Under the pieces are notes generated by a model. That model was not told the origin of the DNA. It saw only the letters and a program-made list of their open reading frames with translations, and did not search any database. Positions 33,281 through 45,771 of a stretch of DNA of 64,000 nt are shown here, in pieces. The position numbers were made by a program, and so were the translations under genes. The stretch's first letter is position 1, and each line of letters begins with the position of its first letter. The DNA is from Tritrichomonas musculus (taxonomy: Eukaryota > Parabasalia > Tritrichomonadida > Tritrichomonadidae). The stretch spans positions 992,001-1,056,000 of the forward strand of contig JAPFFF010000058.1 of the NCBI GenBank assembly GCA_039105265.1, written 5' to 3'.

Positions 33281-34442
33281 AAAATAATCTGTTTACTATC
33301 AATACAGTCTTTTCGGGATTATAACGGAAATATCCACTTTAAAAATGGAAATGTTCATTATGATTACCGAAATTCAATTTTTATGAGAAAAAAATTGTTG
33401 AAAATCTTTTTTATAAAACATTCATTTAAAAATCATGGTTTTATTTAATAAATTATAAATAAAAAGATTTTAAATCATCATAAATATGAAATATATACCG
33501 AAAAAGGGAAAATATCAACAAAATTTTTTTCTCATAAAAATTGAATTTAATGGAATATATTTAAGATTAATACTTAATATTAGTGTTGTTAAAAGTTATA
33601 GACAAAAATATAACCGAAATACAACCGAAATACCAAAAACAGAGTTAGTCAAATCAAAATACCAAAAACAAAGCTAGTCAATTAAAGATTAAAACGATTA
33701 AATAACATTTAAAAAGTTTCTATCATTGAAATTATGATAAGCAATTGAGAATAAATTTTTTATTTGATCAAAAGCTATTCTGAATTTTTGAGAATACCTA
33801 AGAAAATAAAAACATAACTTTTTGGTTGACAAAAATTAAAATAAACTCTATTTATCTTTATCTTTATTAAATTTATTTTTTTATATATATAATTAATTAC
33901 TAAAAAAAATATATTTATACTTGTTTGCAAATATAAAAAGCAATAAATTTTACAAGAAAATTGAATAACCTTTTTTCACAATATTTTTATTAATTTTATT
34001 TTGAAAATTTACTAAAAAATAATTAAGATTAGCTCAAAAAAATCAAAAAAGATTAATTCAAATTTGCTTTAAAAATGTTTTTATATGTTTAAATTGGTCT
34101 TTAAAGTCTATTTTAATTTTTTTTGATTTTGACAAAAGTCTGTTTGGAATTTTTGTATATAACTTTTAACAACACTACTTAATATAAACTAAAATGTCCA
34201 ATAAATTTTATTGAATGCGAATAAATTTTATTAATTTTATGAAGAATCAAAAATAATATTATTTAATTTGAAAAACATTTTACTATTTTATCTTTTTATT
34301 TTTAAATTATTTAAAACATTTTTAATAAAAAAAATAATTGTAGATCAAGATAAAAATAAAAAACTAATATCGAGAAAATAACGTATTTACAATTGAAAAT
34401 TTTAAACGGACAAGTTGTATCTATATCTATATATTATATTAA

Positions 34443-36215
34443 GCTATCGCTTCTCAGCTGCAGGTGGAGGTAAAGAAATAAGGAAACTAAGTTTCCACCT
34501 GCGGCTGAGCTGCGACAGCTGCAGGTGGAAAATCACTATTTACCAATTTAGCCTTCCACCTGCGGCTATCGCTTCTCAGCTGCAGGTGGAGGTAAAGAAA
34601 TAAGGAAACTAAGTTTCCACCTGCGGCTGAGCTGTGACAGCTGCAGGTGGAAAATCACTATTTACCAATTTAGCCTTCCACCTGCGGCTATCGCTTCTCA
34701 GCTGCAGGTGGAGGTAAAGAAATAAAGAAACTAAGTTTCCACCTGCGGCTATCGCTTCTCAGCTGCAGGTGGAGGTAAAGAAATAAAGAAACTAAGTTTC
34801 CACCTGCGGCTGAGCTGCGACAGCTGCAGGTGGAGGTAAAGAAATAAAGAAACTAAGTTTCCACCTGCGGCTATCGCTTCTCAGCTGCAGGTGGAGGTAA
34901 AGAAATAAAGAAACTAAGTTTCCACCTGCGGCTGAGCTGCGACAGCTGCAGGTGGAAAATCACTATTTACCAATTTAGCCTTCCACCTGCGGCTATCGCT
35001 TCTCAGCTGCAGGTGGAGGTAAAGAAATAAAGAAACTAAGTTTCCACCTGCGGCTGAGCTGCGACAGCTGCAGGTGGAAAATCACTATTTACCAATTTAG
35101 CCTTCCACCTGCGGCTATCGCTTCTCAGCTGCAGGTGGAGGTAAAGAAATAAGGAAACTAAGTTTCCACCTGCGGCTGAGCTGCGACAGCTGCAGGTGGA
35201 GGTAAAGAAATAAGGAAACTAAGTTTCCACCTGCGGCTATCGCTTCTCAGCTGCAAATGGAAGTAAAGAAATAAGGAAACTAAGTTTCCACCTGCGGCTA
35301 TCGCTTCTCAGCTGCAGGTGGAGGTAAAGAAATAAGGAAACTAAGTTTCCACCTGCGGCTGAGCTGCGACAGCTGCAGGTGGAAAATCACTATTTACCAA
35401 TTTAGCCTTCCACCTGCGGCTATCGCTTCTCAGCTGCAGGTGGAGGTAAAGAAATAAGGAAACTAAGTTTCCACCTGCGGCTGAGCTGTGACAGCTGCAG
35501 GTGGAGGTAAAGAAATAAAGAAACTAAGTTTCCACCTGCGGCTGAGCTGCGACAGCTGCAGGTGGAAAATCACTATTTACCAATTTAGCCTTCCACCTGC
35601 GGCTATCGCTTCTCAGCTGCAGGTGGAGGTAAAGAAATAAGGAAACTAAGTTTCCACCTGCGGCTATCGCTTCTCAGCTGCAGGTGGAGGTAAAGAAATA
35701 AAGAAACTAAGTTTCCACCTGCGGCTGAGCTGCGACAGCTGCAGGTGGAAAATCACTATTTACCAATTTAGCCTTCCACCTGCGGCTATCGCTTCTCAGC
35801 TGCAGGTGGAGGTAAAGAAATAAGGAAACTAAGTTTCCACCTGCGGCTGAGCTGCGACAGCTGCAGGTGGAAGTAATTACTTAAATGTAACATTTCAAAC
35901 TTCCACCTGCAGCTATCGCAACTTAGTTGCAGGTGGAACTAATTATGCGAATTGAACTTCCACCTGCAGCTAAACTGCGATAGCTTCAGGTGGAAGTAAT
36001 TACTTAAATGTACCATTTCAAACTTCCACCTGCAGCTATCGCAACTTAGTTGCAGGTGGAACTAATTACGCGAATTGAACTTCCACCTGCAGCTAAACTG
36101 CGATAGCTTCAGGTGGAAGTAATTACTTAAATGTACCATTTCAAACTTCCACCTGCAGCTATCGCAACTTAGTTGCAGGTGGAACTAATTACGCTAATTA
36201 AACTTCCACCTGCAA
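34443..36215. repeat. Satellite array 1: palindromic-module repeat with shuffled order
   Basis: The array is built from 34-bp GC-rich modules beginning CCACCTGC and ending GCAGGTGG, joined by 27-bp AT-rich linkers. Two module types (inner CGGCTGAGCTGCGACAGCT or CGGCTATCGCTTCTCAGCT) and two linkers (starting AGGTAAAG or AAAATCAC) occur in irregular order, unlike the strict alternation of array 2. From ~35870 to 36215 the units switch to a divergent subfamily (GCTATCGCAACTTAGTTGC), which also borders array 2. The repeat is the inverse complement of array 2. Frames running through it are not genes. Confidence 0.92.
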
Positions 36216-36305
36216 TTAAAAGTTTTAAATATTTTTTTATTTATATTATTTTTCTTTTTTTATTTGTTCAAAATATTTTTTTTTTTTAAATTATTTAACA
36301 TAGGA

Positions 36306-36332
36306 CACTTTTTGAGCGAAGCTCAAAAAGTG
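36306..36332. repeat. Perfect hairpin CACTTTTTGAGC / GCTCAAAAAGTG
   Basis: A 12-bp stem with a 3-nt loop, next to array 1. The same hairpin is present at 37877-37903 beside array 2. Confidence 0.7.
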
Positions 36333-37248
36333 GCCATTCTTGTACAATTGTAAATACAAAGACCAAGGCTTAATTATTTATAAGTTGATGTAAGAATATA
36401 TAATTAGAAAACATTCATAAGGCAACGTATATTTGATATATTGGAAATTTAATTAAAATAATATATATAAATCATGATTTTTTAAGTGAGTGTTTTATCA
36501 AAAAGATTTTCACAAAAAAATGGTTACACTTTCCGTTATAAAATCAAATTTTTCCGTAATCATAATGAACATTTCCGTTATCATAATGAACTTTTCCGTT
36601 ATTATAGTGGATATTTCCTTTATAATCCAGAAAAAACTGTAATTAAATCAATTATAATTTATAAATAATTATTTGAATAGTTATAAATGTAATAAATTAA
36701 AGATCTACAAAAAATTGAGTGATGAATAAAAAAAATATTAATATTTTTAAACAAATTTATTGAAATAATATATGACTATATTTAATAAATATAAAGATTC
36801 TAGAAAATAAACTTTTTATTGCTGAATCTCTTTTATATTAGTGAACTATTTGCACAATTGCAATTGGACATTAATGAATATATTAGTTTGATGTACAGAG
36901 AGCTCTCTGTACTTCAGCCTGAACAAAAAGAAATTGATAATTTTCAGGCTATTTTTCGTTAGGGCATCTATCTTCGGTATCACAATTTTTGAAGTTGAGA
37001 AAATTTTCAACTTATAAGTAAAAGTAACTAAATAAATTGAAGTAAAGGGTTTCATTTCTAGAATAATTTGTTCAGTAAACGATCATGATCATTTTAATAG
37101 AAGGCGAATAAACATATTTTATAATCAAATAGAGTAAAAATAATTGAAAAGGCAGATAATCTCAATGCCAAACAAAAAGTTCATATCGTATCCTGACTAA
37201 ATACAAATTCAATGCTTTTATCCGGTGAAATGAATGCTAATTTTCAAC

Positions 37249-37306
37249 TTTTTGAATGTCGTAAAAGTTTTCAATCTTTCCATTAATCTTTTACGACATT
37301 CAAAAA
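37249..37306. repeat. Long hairpin, 19-bp stem
   Basis: TTTTTGAATGTCGTAAAAG and its exact inverse complement flank a 20-nt loop. Confidence 0.65.
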
Positions 37307-37868
37307 TTGAATAATAATTATAGTGAAACCAAAAAAGATTGATGGAAAAAAAATTCAATAAGTGTTTAATACACTTTTTTGCTATCAAAAATTTGATCGT
37401 TTTCCTTTAATAAGTTTTGGTTTAAATCAATCTTTTTTGTTCTTCTCAAAAAAACAAAAAGAGAGATAATTTTTCAAAATTTGGCCTTCAATTGACCCAT
37501 ATGAAATATCCAAATCCTGAAAAATCATATGTCTTTTTTGCTCCTTGGGAAGAACAATGTGGATTGCCATAGTTCATTTATGTTTTGCATATGCATTATA
37601 ATAAATAATTAATGCCATATTTCATAATGGTTGGTAAGTATGAAAGAGTTTTAAGAGTTCGTTAATGCTATCAACCTAATAAAAAAATGAAGAAAAAAAA
37701 AATTATTTAAATTCTGTGGATAAGAAAATTTCCTCTCAATTCTATCAATTTTTTTAATAATAATTATCTAACTATTGGCTCTATATCGCAATTATATATT
37801 TTATATTTATAATATATTATAGACTTAACATAAATATATTTATCATTGACCTGTATCTTTTTTTTACA

Positions 37869-38002
37869 AGAATGGCCACTTTTTGAGCTTCGCTCAAAAA
37901 GTGTCCTATGTTAAATAATGTAAAAAAAAAAAAAAAAAAAATTTTGAACAAATAAAAACTAAAAGAAAAATAATATAAATAAAAAAATATTTAAAACTTT
38001 TA
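37869..38002. repeat. Inverted copy of the array 1 flank
   Basis: It runs from ACAAGAATGGCCACTTTTTG through a poly-A tract to the start of array 2, and matches 36216-36343 in reverse. It therefore shows that the two arrays are arms of one inverted duplication, not independent amplifications. Confidence 0.8.
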
Positions 38003-41000
38003 GTTGCAGGTGGAAGTTTAATTCGCGTAATTAGTTCCAACTGCAGCTAAGTTGCGATAGCTGCAGGTGGAAGTTTGAAATGGTACATTTAAGTAATTAC
38101 TTCCACCTGAAGCTATCGCAGTTTAGCTGCAGGTGGAAGTTTAATTCGCGTAATTAGTTCCAACTGCAGCTAAGTTGCGATAGCTGCAGGTGGAAGTTTG
38201 AAATGGTACATTTAAGTAATTACTTCCACCTGAAGCTATCGCAGTTTAGCTGCAGGTGGAAGTTTAATTCGCGTAATTAGTTCCAACTGCAGCTAAGTTG
38301 CGATAGCTGCAGGTGGAAGTTTGAAATGGTACATTTAAGTAATTACTTCCACCTAAAGCTATCGCAGTTTAGCTGCAGGTGGAAGTTTAATTCGCGTAAT
38401 TAGTTCCAACTGCAGCTAAGTTGCGATAGCTGCAGGTGGAAGTTTGAAATGGTACATTTAAGTAATTACTTCCACCTTTAGCTATCGCAGCTCAGCCGCA
38501 GGTGGAAACTTGGTTTCCTTATTTATTTACTTCCACCTGCAGCTGAGAAGCGATAGCCGCAGGTGGAAGGCTAAATTGGTAAATAGTGATTTTCCACCTG
38601 CAGCTGTCGCAGCTCAGCCGCAGGTGGAAGATTGGTTTCCTTATTTATTTACCTCCACCTGCAGCTGAGAAGCGATAGCCGCAGGTGGAAGGCTAAATTG
38701 GTAAATAGTGATTTTCCACCTGCAGCTGTCGCAGCTCAGCCGCAGGTGGAAGATTGGTTTCCTTATTTATTTACTTCCACCTGCAGCTGAGAAGCGATAG
38801 CCGCAGGTGGAAGGCTAAATTGGTAAATAGTGATTTTCCACCTGCAGCTGTCGCAGCTCAGCCGCAGGTGGAAGATTGGTTTCCTTATTTATTTACCTCC
38901 ACCTGCAGCTGAGAAGCGATAGCCGCAGGTGGAAGGCTAAATTGGTAAATAGTGATTTTCCACCTGCAGCTGTCGCAGCTCAGCCGCAGGTGGAAGATTG
39001 GTTTCCTTATTTATTTACCTCCACCTGCAGCTGAGAAGCGATAGCCGCAGGTGGAAGGCTAAATTGGTAAATAGTGATTTTCCACCTGCAGCTGTCGCAG
39101 CTCAGCCGCAGGTGGAAGATTGGTTTCCTTATTTATTTACCTCCACCTGCAGCTGAGAAGCGATAGCCGCAGGTGGAAGGCTAAATTGGTAAATAGTGAT
39201 TTTCCACCTGCAGCTGTCGCAGCTCAGCCGCAGGTGGAAGATTGGTTTCCTTATTTATTTACTTCCACCTGCAGCTGAGAAGCGATAGCCGCAGGTGGAA
39301 GGCTAAATTGGTAAATAGTGATTTTCCACCTGCAGCTGTCGCAGCTCAGCCGCAGGTGGAAGATTGGTTTCCTTATTTATTTACCTCCACCTGCAGCTGA
39401 GAAGCGATAGCCGCAGGTGGAAGGCTAAATTGGTAAATAGTGATTTTCCACCTGCAGCTGTCGCAGCTCAGCCGCAGGTGGAAGATTGGTTTCCTTATTT
39501 ATTTACCTCCACCTGCAGCTGAGAAGCGATAGCCGCAGGTGGAAGGCTAAATTGGTAAATAGTGATTTTCCACCTGCAGCTGTCGCAGCTCAGCCGCAGG
39601 TGGAAGATTGGTTTCCTTATTTATTTACTTCCACCTGCAGCTGAGAAGCGATAGCCGCAGGTGGAAGGCTAAATTGGTAAATAGTGATTTTCCACCTGCA
39701 GCTGTCGCAGCTCAGCCGCAGGTGGAAGATTGGTTTCCTTATTTATTTACCTCCACCTGCAGCTGAGAAGCGATAGCCGCAGGTGGAAGGCTAAATTGGT
39801 AAATAGTGATTTTCCACCTGCAGCTGTCGCAGCTCAGCCGCAGGTGGAAGATTGGTTTCCTTATTTATTTACCTCCACCTGCAGCTGAGAAGCGATAGCC
39901 GCAGGTGGAAGGCTAAATTGGTAAATAGTGATTTTCCACCTGCAGCTGTCGCAGCTCAGCCGCAGGTGGAAGATTGGTTTCCTTATTTATTTACCTCCAC
40001 CTGCAGCTGAGAAGCGATAGCCGCAGGTGGAAGGCTAAATTGGTAAATAGTGATTTTCCACCTGCAGCTGTCGCAGCTCAGCCGCAGGTGGAAGATTGGT
40101 TTCCTTATTTATTTACTTCCACCTGCAGCTGAGAAGCGATAGCCGCAGGTGGAAGGCTAAATTGGTAAATAGTGATTTTCCACCTGCAGCTGTCGCAGCT
40201 CAGCCGCAGGTGGAAGATTGGTTTCCTTATTTATTTACCTCCACCTGCAGCTGAGAAGCGATAGCCGCAGGTGGAAGGCTAAATTGGTAAATAGTGATTT
40301 TCCACCTGCAGCTGTCGCAGCTCAGCCGCAGGTGGAAGATTGGTTTCCTTATTTATTTACCTCCACCTGCAGCTGAGAAGCGATAGCCGCAGGTGGAAGG
40401 CTAAATTGGTAAATAGTGATTTTCCACCTGCAGCTGTCGCAGCTCAGCCGCAGGTGGAAGATTGGTTTCCTTATTTATTTACTTCCACCTGCAGCTGAGA
40501 AGCGATAGCCGCAGGTGGAAGGCTAAATTGGTAAATAGTGATTTTCCACCTGCAGCTGTCGCAGCTCAGCCGCAGGTGGAAGATTGGTTTCCTTATTTAT
40601 TTACCTCCACCTGCAGCTGAGAAGCGATAGCCGCAGGTGGAAGGCTAAATTGGTAAATAGTGATTTTCCACCTGCAGCTGTCGCAGCTCAGCCGCAGGTG
40701 GAAGATTGGTTTCCTTATTTATTTACTTCCACCTGCAGCTGAGAAGCGATAGCCGCAGGTGGAAGGCTAAATTGGTAAATAGTGATTTTCCACCTGCAGC
40801 TGTCGCAGCTCAGCCGCAGGTGGAAGATTGGTTTCCTTATTTATTTACCTCCACCTGCAGCTGAGAAGCGATAGCCGCAGGTGGAAGGCTAAATTGGTAA
40901 ATAGTGATTTTCCACCTGCAGCTGTCGCAGCTCAGCCGCAGGTGGAAGATTGGTTTCCTTATTTATTTACCTCCACCTGCAGCTGAGAAGCGATAGCCGC

Positions 41001-44000
41001 AGGTGGAAGGCTAAATTGGTAAATAGTGATTTTCCACCTGCAGCTGTCGCAGCTCAGCCGCAGGTGGAAGATTGGTTTCCTTATTTATTTACCTCCACCT
41101 GCAGCTGAGAAGCGATAGCCGCAGGTGGAAGGCTAAATTGGTAAATAGTGATTTTCCACCTGCAGCTGTCGCAGCTCAGCCGCAGGTGGAAGATTGGTTT
41201 CCTTATTTATTTACTTCCACCTGCAGCTGAGAAGCGATAGCCGCAGGTGGAAGGCTAAATTGGTAAATAGTGATTTTCCACCTGCAGCTGTCGCAGCTCA
41301 GCCGCAGGTGGAAGATTGGTTTCCTTATTTATTTACCTCCACCTGCAGCTGAGAAGCGATAGCCGCAGGTGGAAGGCTAAATTGGTAAATAGTGATTTTC
41401 CACCTGCAGCTGTCGCAGCTCAGCCGCAGGTGGAAGATTGGTTTCCTTATTTATTTACTTCCACCTGCAGCTGAGAAGCGATAGCCGCAGGTGGAAGGCT
41501 AAATTGGTAAATAGTGATTTTCCACCTGCAGCTGTCGCAGCTCAGCCGCAGGTGGAAGATTGGTTTCCTTATTTATTTACCTCCACCTGCAGCTGAGAAG
41601 CGATAGCCGCAGGTGGAAGGCTAAATTGGTAAATAGTGATTTTCCACCTGCAGCTGTCGCAGCTCAGCCGCAGGTGGAAGATTGGTTTCCTTATTTATTT
41701 ACTTCCACCTGCAGCTGAGAAGCGATAGCCGCAGGTGGAAGGCTAAATTGGTAAATAGTGATTTTCCACCTGCAGCTGTCGCAGCTCAGCCGCAGGTGGA
41801 AGATTGGTTTCCTTATTTATTTACCTCCACCTGCAGCTGAGAAGCGATAGCCGCAGGTGGAAGGCTAAATTGGTAAATAGTGATTTTCCACCTGCAGCTG
41901 TCGCAGCTCAGCCGCAGGTGGAAGATTGGTTTCCTTATTTATTTACCTCCACCTGCAGCTGAGAAGCGATAGCCGCAGGTGGAAGGCTAAATTGGTAAAT
42001 AGTGATTTTCCACCTGCAGCTGTCGCAGCTCAGCCGCAGGTGGAAGATTGGTTTCCTTATTTATTTACTTCCACCTGCAGCTGAGAAGCGATAGCCGCAG
42101 GTGGAAGGCTAAATTGGTAAATAGTGATTTTCCACCTGCAGCTGTCGCAGCTCAGCCGCAGGTGGAAGATTGGTTTCCTTATTTATTTACCTCCACCTGC
42201 AGCTGAGAAGCGATAGCCGCAGGTGGAAGGCTAAATTGGTAAATAGTGATTTTCCACCTGCAGCTGTCGCAGCTCAGCCGCAGGTGGAAGATTGGTTTCC
42301 TTATTTATTTACCTCCACCTGCAGCTGAGAAGCGATAGCCGCAGGTGGAAGGCTAAATTGGTAAATAGTGATTTTCCACCTGCAGCTGTCGCAGCTCAGC
42401 CGCAGGTGGAAGATTGGTTTCCTTATTTATTTACTTCCACCTGCAGCTGAGAAGCGATAGCCGCAGGTGGAAGGCTAAATTGGTAAATAGTGATTTTCCA
42501 CCTGCAGCTGTCGCAGCTCAGCCGCAGGTGGAAGATTGGTTTCCTTATTTATTTACCTCCACCTGCAGCTGAGAAGCGATAGCCGCAGGTGGAAGGCTAA
42601 ATTGGTAAATAGTGATTTTCCACCTGCAGCTGTCGCAGCTCAGCCGCAGGTGGAAGATTGGTTTCCTTATTTATTTACCTCCACCTGCAGCTGAGAAGCG
42701 ATAGCCGCAGGTGGAAGGCTAAATTGGTAAATAGTGATTTTCCACCTGCAGCTGTCGCAGCTCAGCCGCAGGTGGAAGATTGGTTTCCTTATTTATTTAC
42801 CTCCACCTGCAGCTGAGAAGCGATAGCCGCAGGTGGAAGGCTAAATTGGTAAATAGTGATTTTCCACCTGCAGCTGTCGCAGCTCAGCCGCAGGTGGAAG
42901 ATTGGTTTCCTTATTTATTTACCTCCACCTGCAGCTGAGAAGCGATAGCCGCAGGTGGAAGGCTAAATTGGTAAATAGTGATTTTCCACCTGCAGCTGTC
43001 GCAGCTCAGCCGCAGGTGGAAGATTGGTTTCCTTATTTATTTACCTCCACCTGCAGCTGAGAAGCGATAGCCGCAGGTGGAAGGCTAAATTGGTAAATAG
43101 TGATTTTCCACCTGCAGCTGTCGCAGCTCAGCCGCAGGTGGAAGATTGGTTTCCTTATTTATTTACTTCCACCTGCAGCTGAGAAGCGATAGCCGCAGGT
43201 GGAAGGCTAAATTGGTAAATAGTGATTTTCCACCTGCAGCTGTCGCAGCTCAGCCGCAGGTGGAAGATTGGTTTCCTTATTTATTTACCTCCACCTGCAG
43301 CTGAGAAGCGATAGCCGCAGGTGGAAGGCTAAATTGGTAAATAGTGATTTTCCACCTGCAGCTGTCGCAGCTCAGCCGCAGGTGGAAGATTGGTTTCCTT
43401 ATTTATTTACTTCCACCTGCAGCTGAGAAGCGATAGCCGCAGGTGGAAGGCTAAATTGGTAAATAGTGATTTTCCACCTGCAGCTGTCGCAGCTCAGCCG
43501 CAGGTGGAAGATTGGTTTCCTTATTTATTTACCTCCACCTGCAGCTGAGAAGCGATAGCCGCAGGTGGAAGGCTAAATTGGTAAATAGTGATTTTCCACC
43601 TGCAGCTGTCGCAGCTCAGCCGCAGGTGGAAGATTGGTTTCCTTATTTATTTACCTCCACCTGCAGCTGAGAAGCGATAGCCGCAGGTGGAAGGCTAAAT
43701 TGGTAAATAGTGATTTTCCACCTGCAGCTGTCGCAGCTCAGCCGCAGGTGGAAGATTGGTTTCCTTATTTATTTACCTCCACCTGCAGCTGAGAAGCGAT
43801 AGCCGCAGGTGGAAGGCTAAATTGGTAAATAGTGATTTTCCACCTGCAGCTGTCGCAGCTCAGCCGCAGGTGGAAGATTGGTTTCCTTATTTATTTACCT
43901 CCACCTGCAGCTGAGAAGCGATAGCCGCAGGTGGAAGGCTAAATTGGTAAATAGTGATTTTCCACCTGCAGCTGTCGCAGCTCAGCCGCAGGTGGAAGAT

Positions 44001-45296
44001 TGGTTTCCTTATTTATTTACCTCCACCTGCAGCTGAGAAGCGATAGCCGCAGGTGGAAGGCTAAATTGGTAAATAGTGATTTTCCACCTGCAGCTGTCGC
44101 AGCTCAGCCGCAGGTGGAAGATTGGTTTCCTTATTTATTTACCTCCACCTGCAGCTGAGAAGCGATAGCCGCAGGTGGAAGGCTAAATTGGTAAATAGTG
44201 ATTTTCCACCTGCAGCTGTCGCAGCTCAGCCGCAGGTGGAAGATTGGTTTCCTTATTTATTTACCTCCACCTGCAGCTGAGAAGCGATAGCCGCAGGTGG
44301 AAGGCTAAATTGGTAAATAGTGATTTTCCACCTGCAGCTGTCGCAGCTCAGCCGCAGGTGGAAGATTGGTTTCCTTATTTATTTACTTCCACCTGCAGCT
44401 GAGAAGCGATAGCCGCAGGTGGAAGGCTAAATTGGTAAATAGTGATTTTCCACCTGCAGCTGTCGCAGCTCAGCCGCAGGTGGAAGATTGGTTTCCTTAT
44501 TTATTTACCTCCACCTGCAGCTGAGAAGCGATAGCCGCAGGTGGAAGGCTAAATTGGTAAATAGTGATTTTCCACCTGCAGCTGTCGCAGCTCAGCCGCA
44601 GGTGGAAGATTGGTTTCCTTATTTATTTACTTCCACCTGCAGCTGAGAAGCGATAGCCGCAGGTGGAAGGCTAAATTGGTAAATAGTGATTTTCCACCTG
44701 CAGCTGTCGCAGCTCAGCCGCAGGTGGAAGATTGGTTTCCTTATTTATTTACCTCCACCTGCAGCTGAGAAGCGATAGCCGCAGGTGGAAGGCTAAATTG
44801 GTAAATAGTGATTTTCCACCTGCAGCTGTCGCAGCTCAGCCGCAGGTGGAAGATTGGTTTCCTTATTTATTTACCTCCACCTGCAGCTGAGAAGCGATAG
44901 CCGCAGGTGGAAGGCTAAATTGGTAAATAGTGATTTTCCACCTGCAGCTGTCGCAGCTCAGCCGCAGGTGGAAGATTGGTTTCCTTATTTATTTACTTCC
45001 ACCTGCAGCTGAGAAGCGATAGCCGCAGGTGGAAGGCTAAATTGGTAAATAGTGATTTTCCACCTGCAGCTGTCGCAGCTCAGCCGCAGGTGGAAGATTG
45101 GTTTCCTTATTTATTTACTTCCACCTGCAGCTGAGAAGCGATAGCCGCAGGTGGAAGGCTAAATTGGTAAATAGTGATTTTCCACCTGCAGCTGTCGCAG
45201 CTCAGCCGCAGGTGGAAGATTGGTTTCCTTATTTATTTACCTCCACCTGCAGCTGAGAAGCGATAGCCGCAGGTGGAAGGCTAAATTGGTAAATAG
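38003..45296. repeat. Satellite array 2: 122-bp hairpin-module satellite, ~56 copies
   Basis: After four ~123-bp units of a divergent edge subfamily (38003-~38480), the array is a strict 122-bp tandem repeat to 45296. Each unit is two 61-bp half-units. Each half is a 34-bp imperfect palindrome (CCACCTGCAGCT...GCAGGTGG) plus a 27-bp AT-rich linker (AAGATTGGTTTCC... or AAGGCTAAATTGG...). Copies are virtually identical; the one recurrent difference is T or C in TTATTTAC(T/C)TCCACC. Modules contain CACCTG, CAGCTG and CAGGTG, and can form cruciforms or RNA hairpins every 61 nt. No protein is encoded. The GC of the modules contrasts with the very AT-rich genome. The copy number in the assembly may be collapsed. 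Confidence 0.95.
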
Positions 45297-45771
45297 AGAA
45301 TATCAAATCAAAGATATGAAGTGTTTTTTTTTCATCCACCTTTTCGCTCTCAAAAATTTAAAAAATATTATATTTTAATCATTTTTGAATAAAAACTCTT
45401 TATATATTAGAGATAGGATTTTTTTAATGATAGATTTGATATACTGATATTATTCTGATTTTTTTAAGCCTATGTTCAAAATGAACTCTTATTATATATA
45501 GGATAATAAAATAAAAGTATGCAAAATTTGAGGTGATTATTTTTTATAACTTTTTGTGTTATATAAAAAATAAACTATTCAAATCTTCAATCAATCTTTT
45601 TTTGTGGCACTATAAATCCTTATTTTTCTCAAATGAAACTACATATAGTTTCCAAATATATCCATATAAAACTATAATTAAATACAGTTGTTACAATACT
45701 TATTTTGAAATTTAGTGGGAAATCCTTGAGTATAGAAAAAGTTTGTTCATAATAATTTTCAAAAAATCTAG
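45297..45771. other. Intergenic region right of the satellite
   Basis: AT-rich, no gene. CAATCAATCTTTTTTTGTGG at ~45585 resembles, in inverse, the sequence at ~37328-37345 on the other side of array 2. This might mark ends of an element that once carried the array, but the similarity is short. An initiator-like TCATAAT lies at 45747. Confidence 0.4.

Larger units (their letters stand above)
33305..36639. mobile_element. TA-flanked transposon-like element, 3.3 kb, carrying satellite array 1
   Basis: Left end CAGTCTTTTCGGGATTATAA and the inverse right end CAGTTTTTTCTGGATTATAA (read inward) begin an inverted repeat traceable for ~65 bp, flanked by TA. Inside each end a GTTCATTATGATwACGGAAA motif occurs once on the left and about twice on the right. 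It has a Tc1/mariner-type boundary but no transposase. The interior carries GC-rich array 1 (34443-36215). A 128-bp segment beyond that array is repeated in inverse orientation at 37869-38002, outside the element. Confidence 0.6.
36216..37868. other. Spacer between the two inverted satellite arrays
   Basis: It contains the right terminal repeat of the 33305-36639 element and the flank copy up to ~36343. A hairpin at 37249-37306 (TTTTTGAATGTCGTAAAAG and its inverse) and a MITE-like inverted repeat at ~37328-37443 (AACCAAAAAAGATTGAT and inverse) follow. No coding frame is recognised. Confidence 0.55.

Noticed and set aside
34415-45296. Open frames and CRISPR-like regular repeats in the satellite arrays
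   Set aside because: The regular 34-bp palindromes with 27-bp linkers superficially resemble a CRISPR array, but the linkers are identical from unit to unit, not unique spacers, and there are no cas genes; the genome is eukaryotic.
37320-45611. A single transposon enclosing array 2
   Set aside because: TATAGTG...AAAAAAGATTGAT-like sequences face each other at ~37320 and ~45611, but the match is short, a third copy exists at ~37430, and AT-rich chance similarity is likely.
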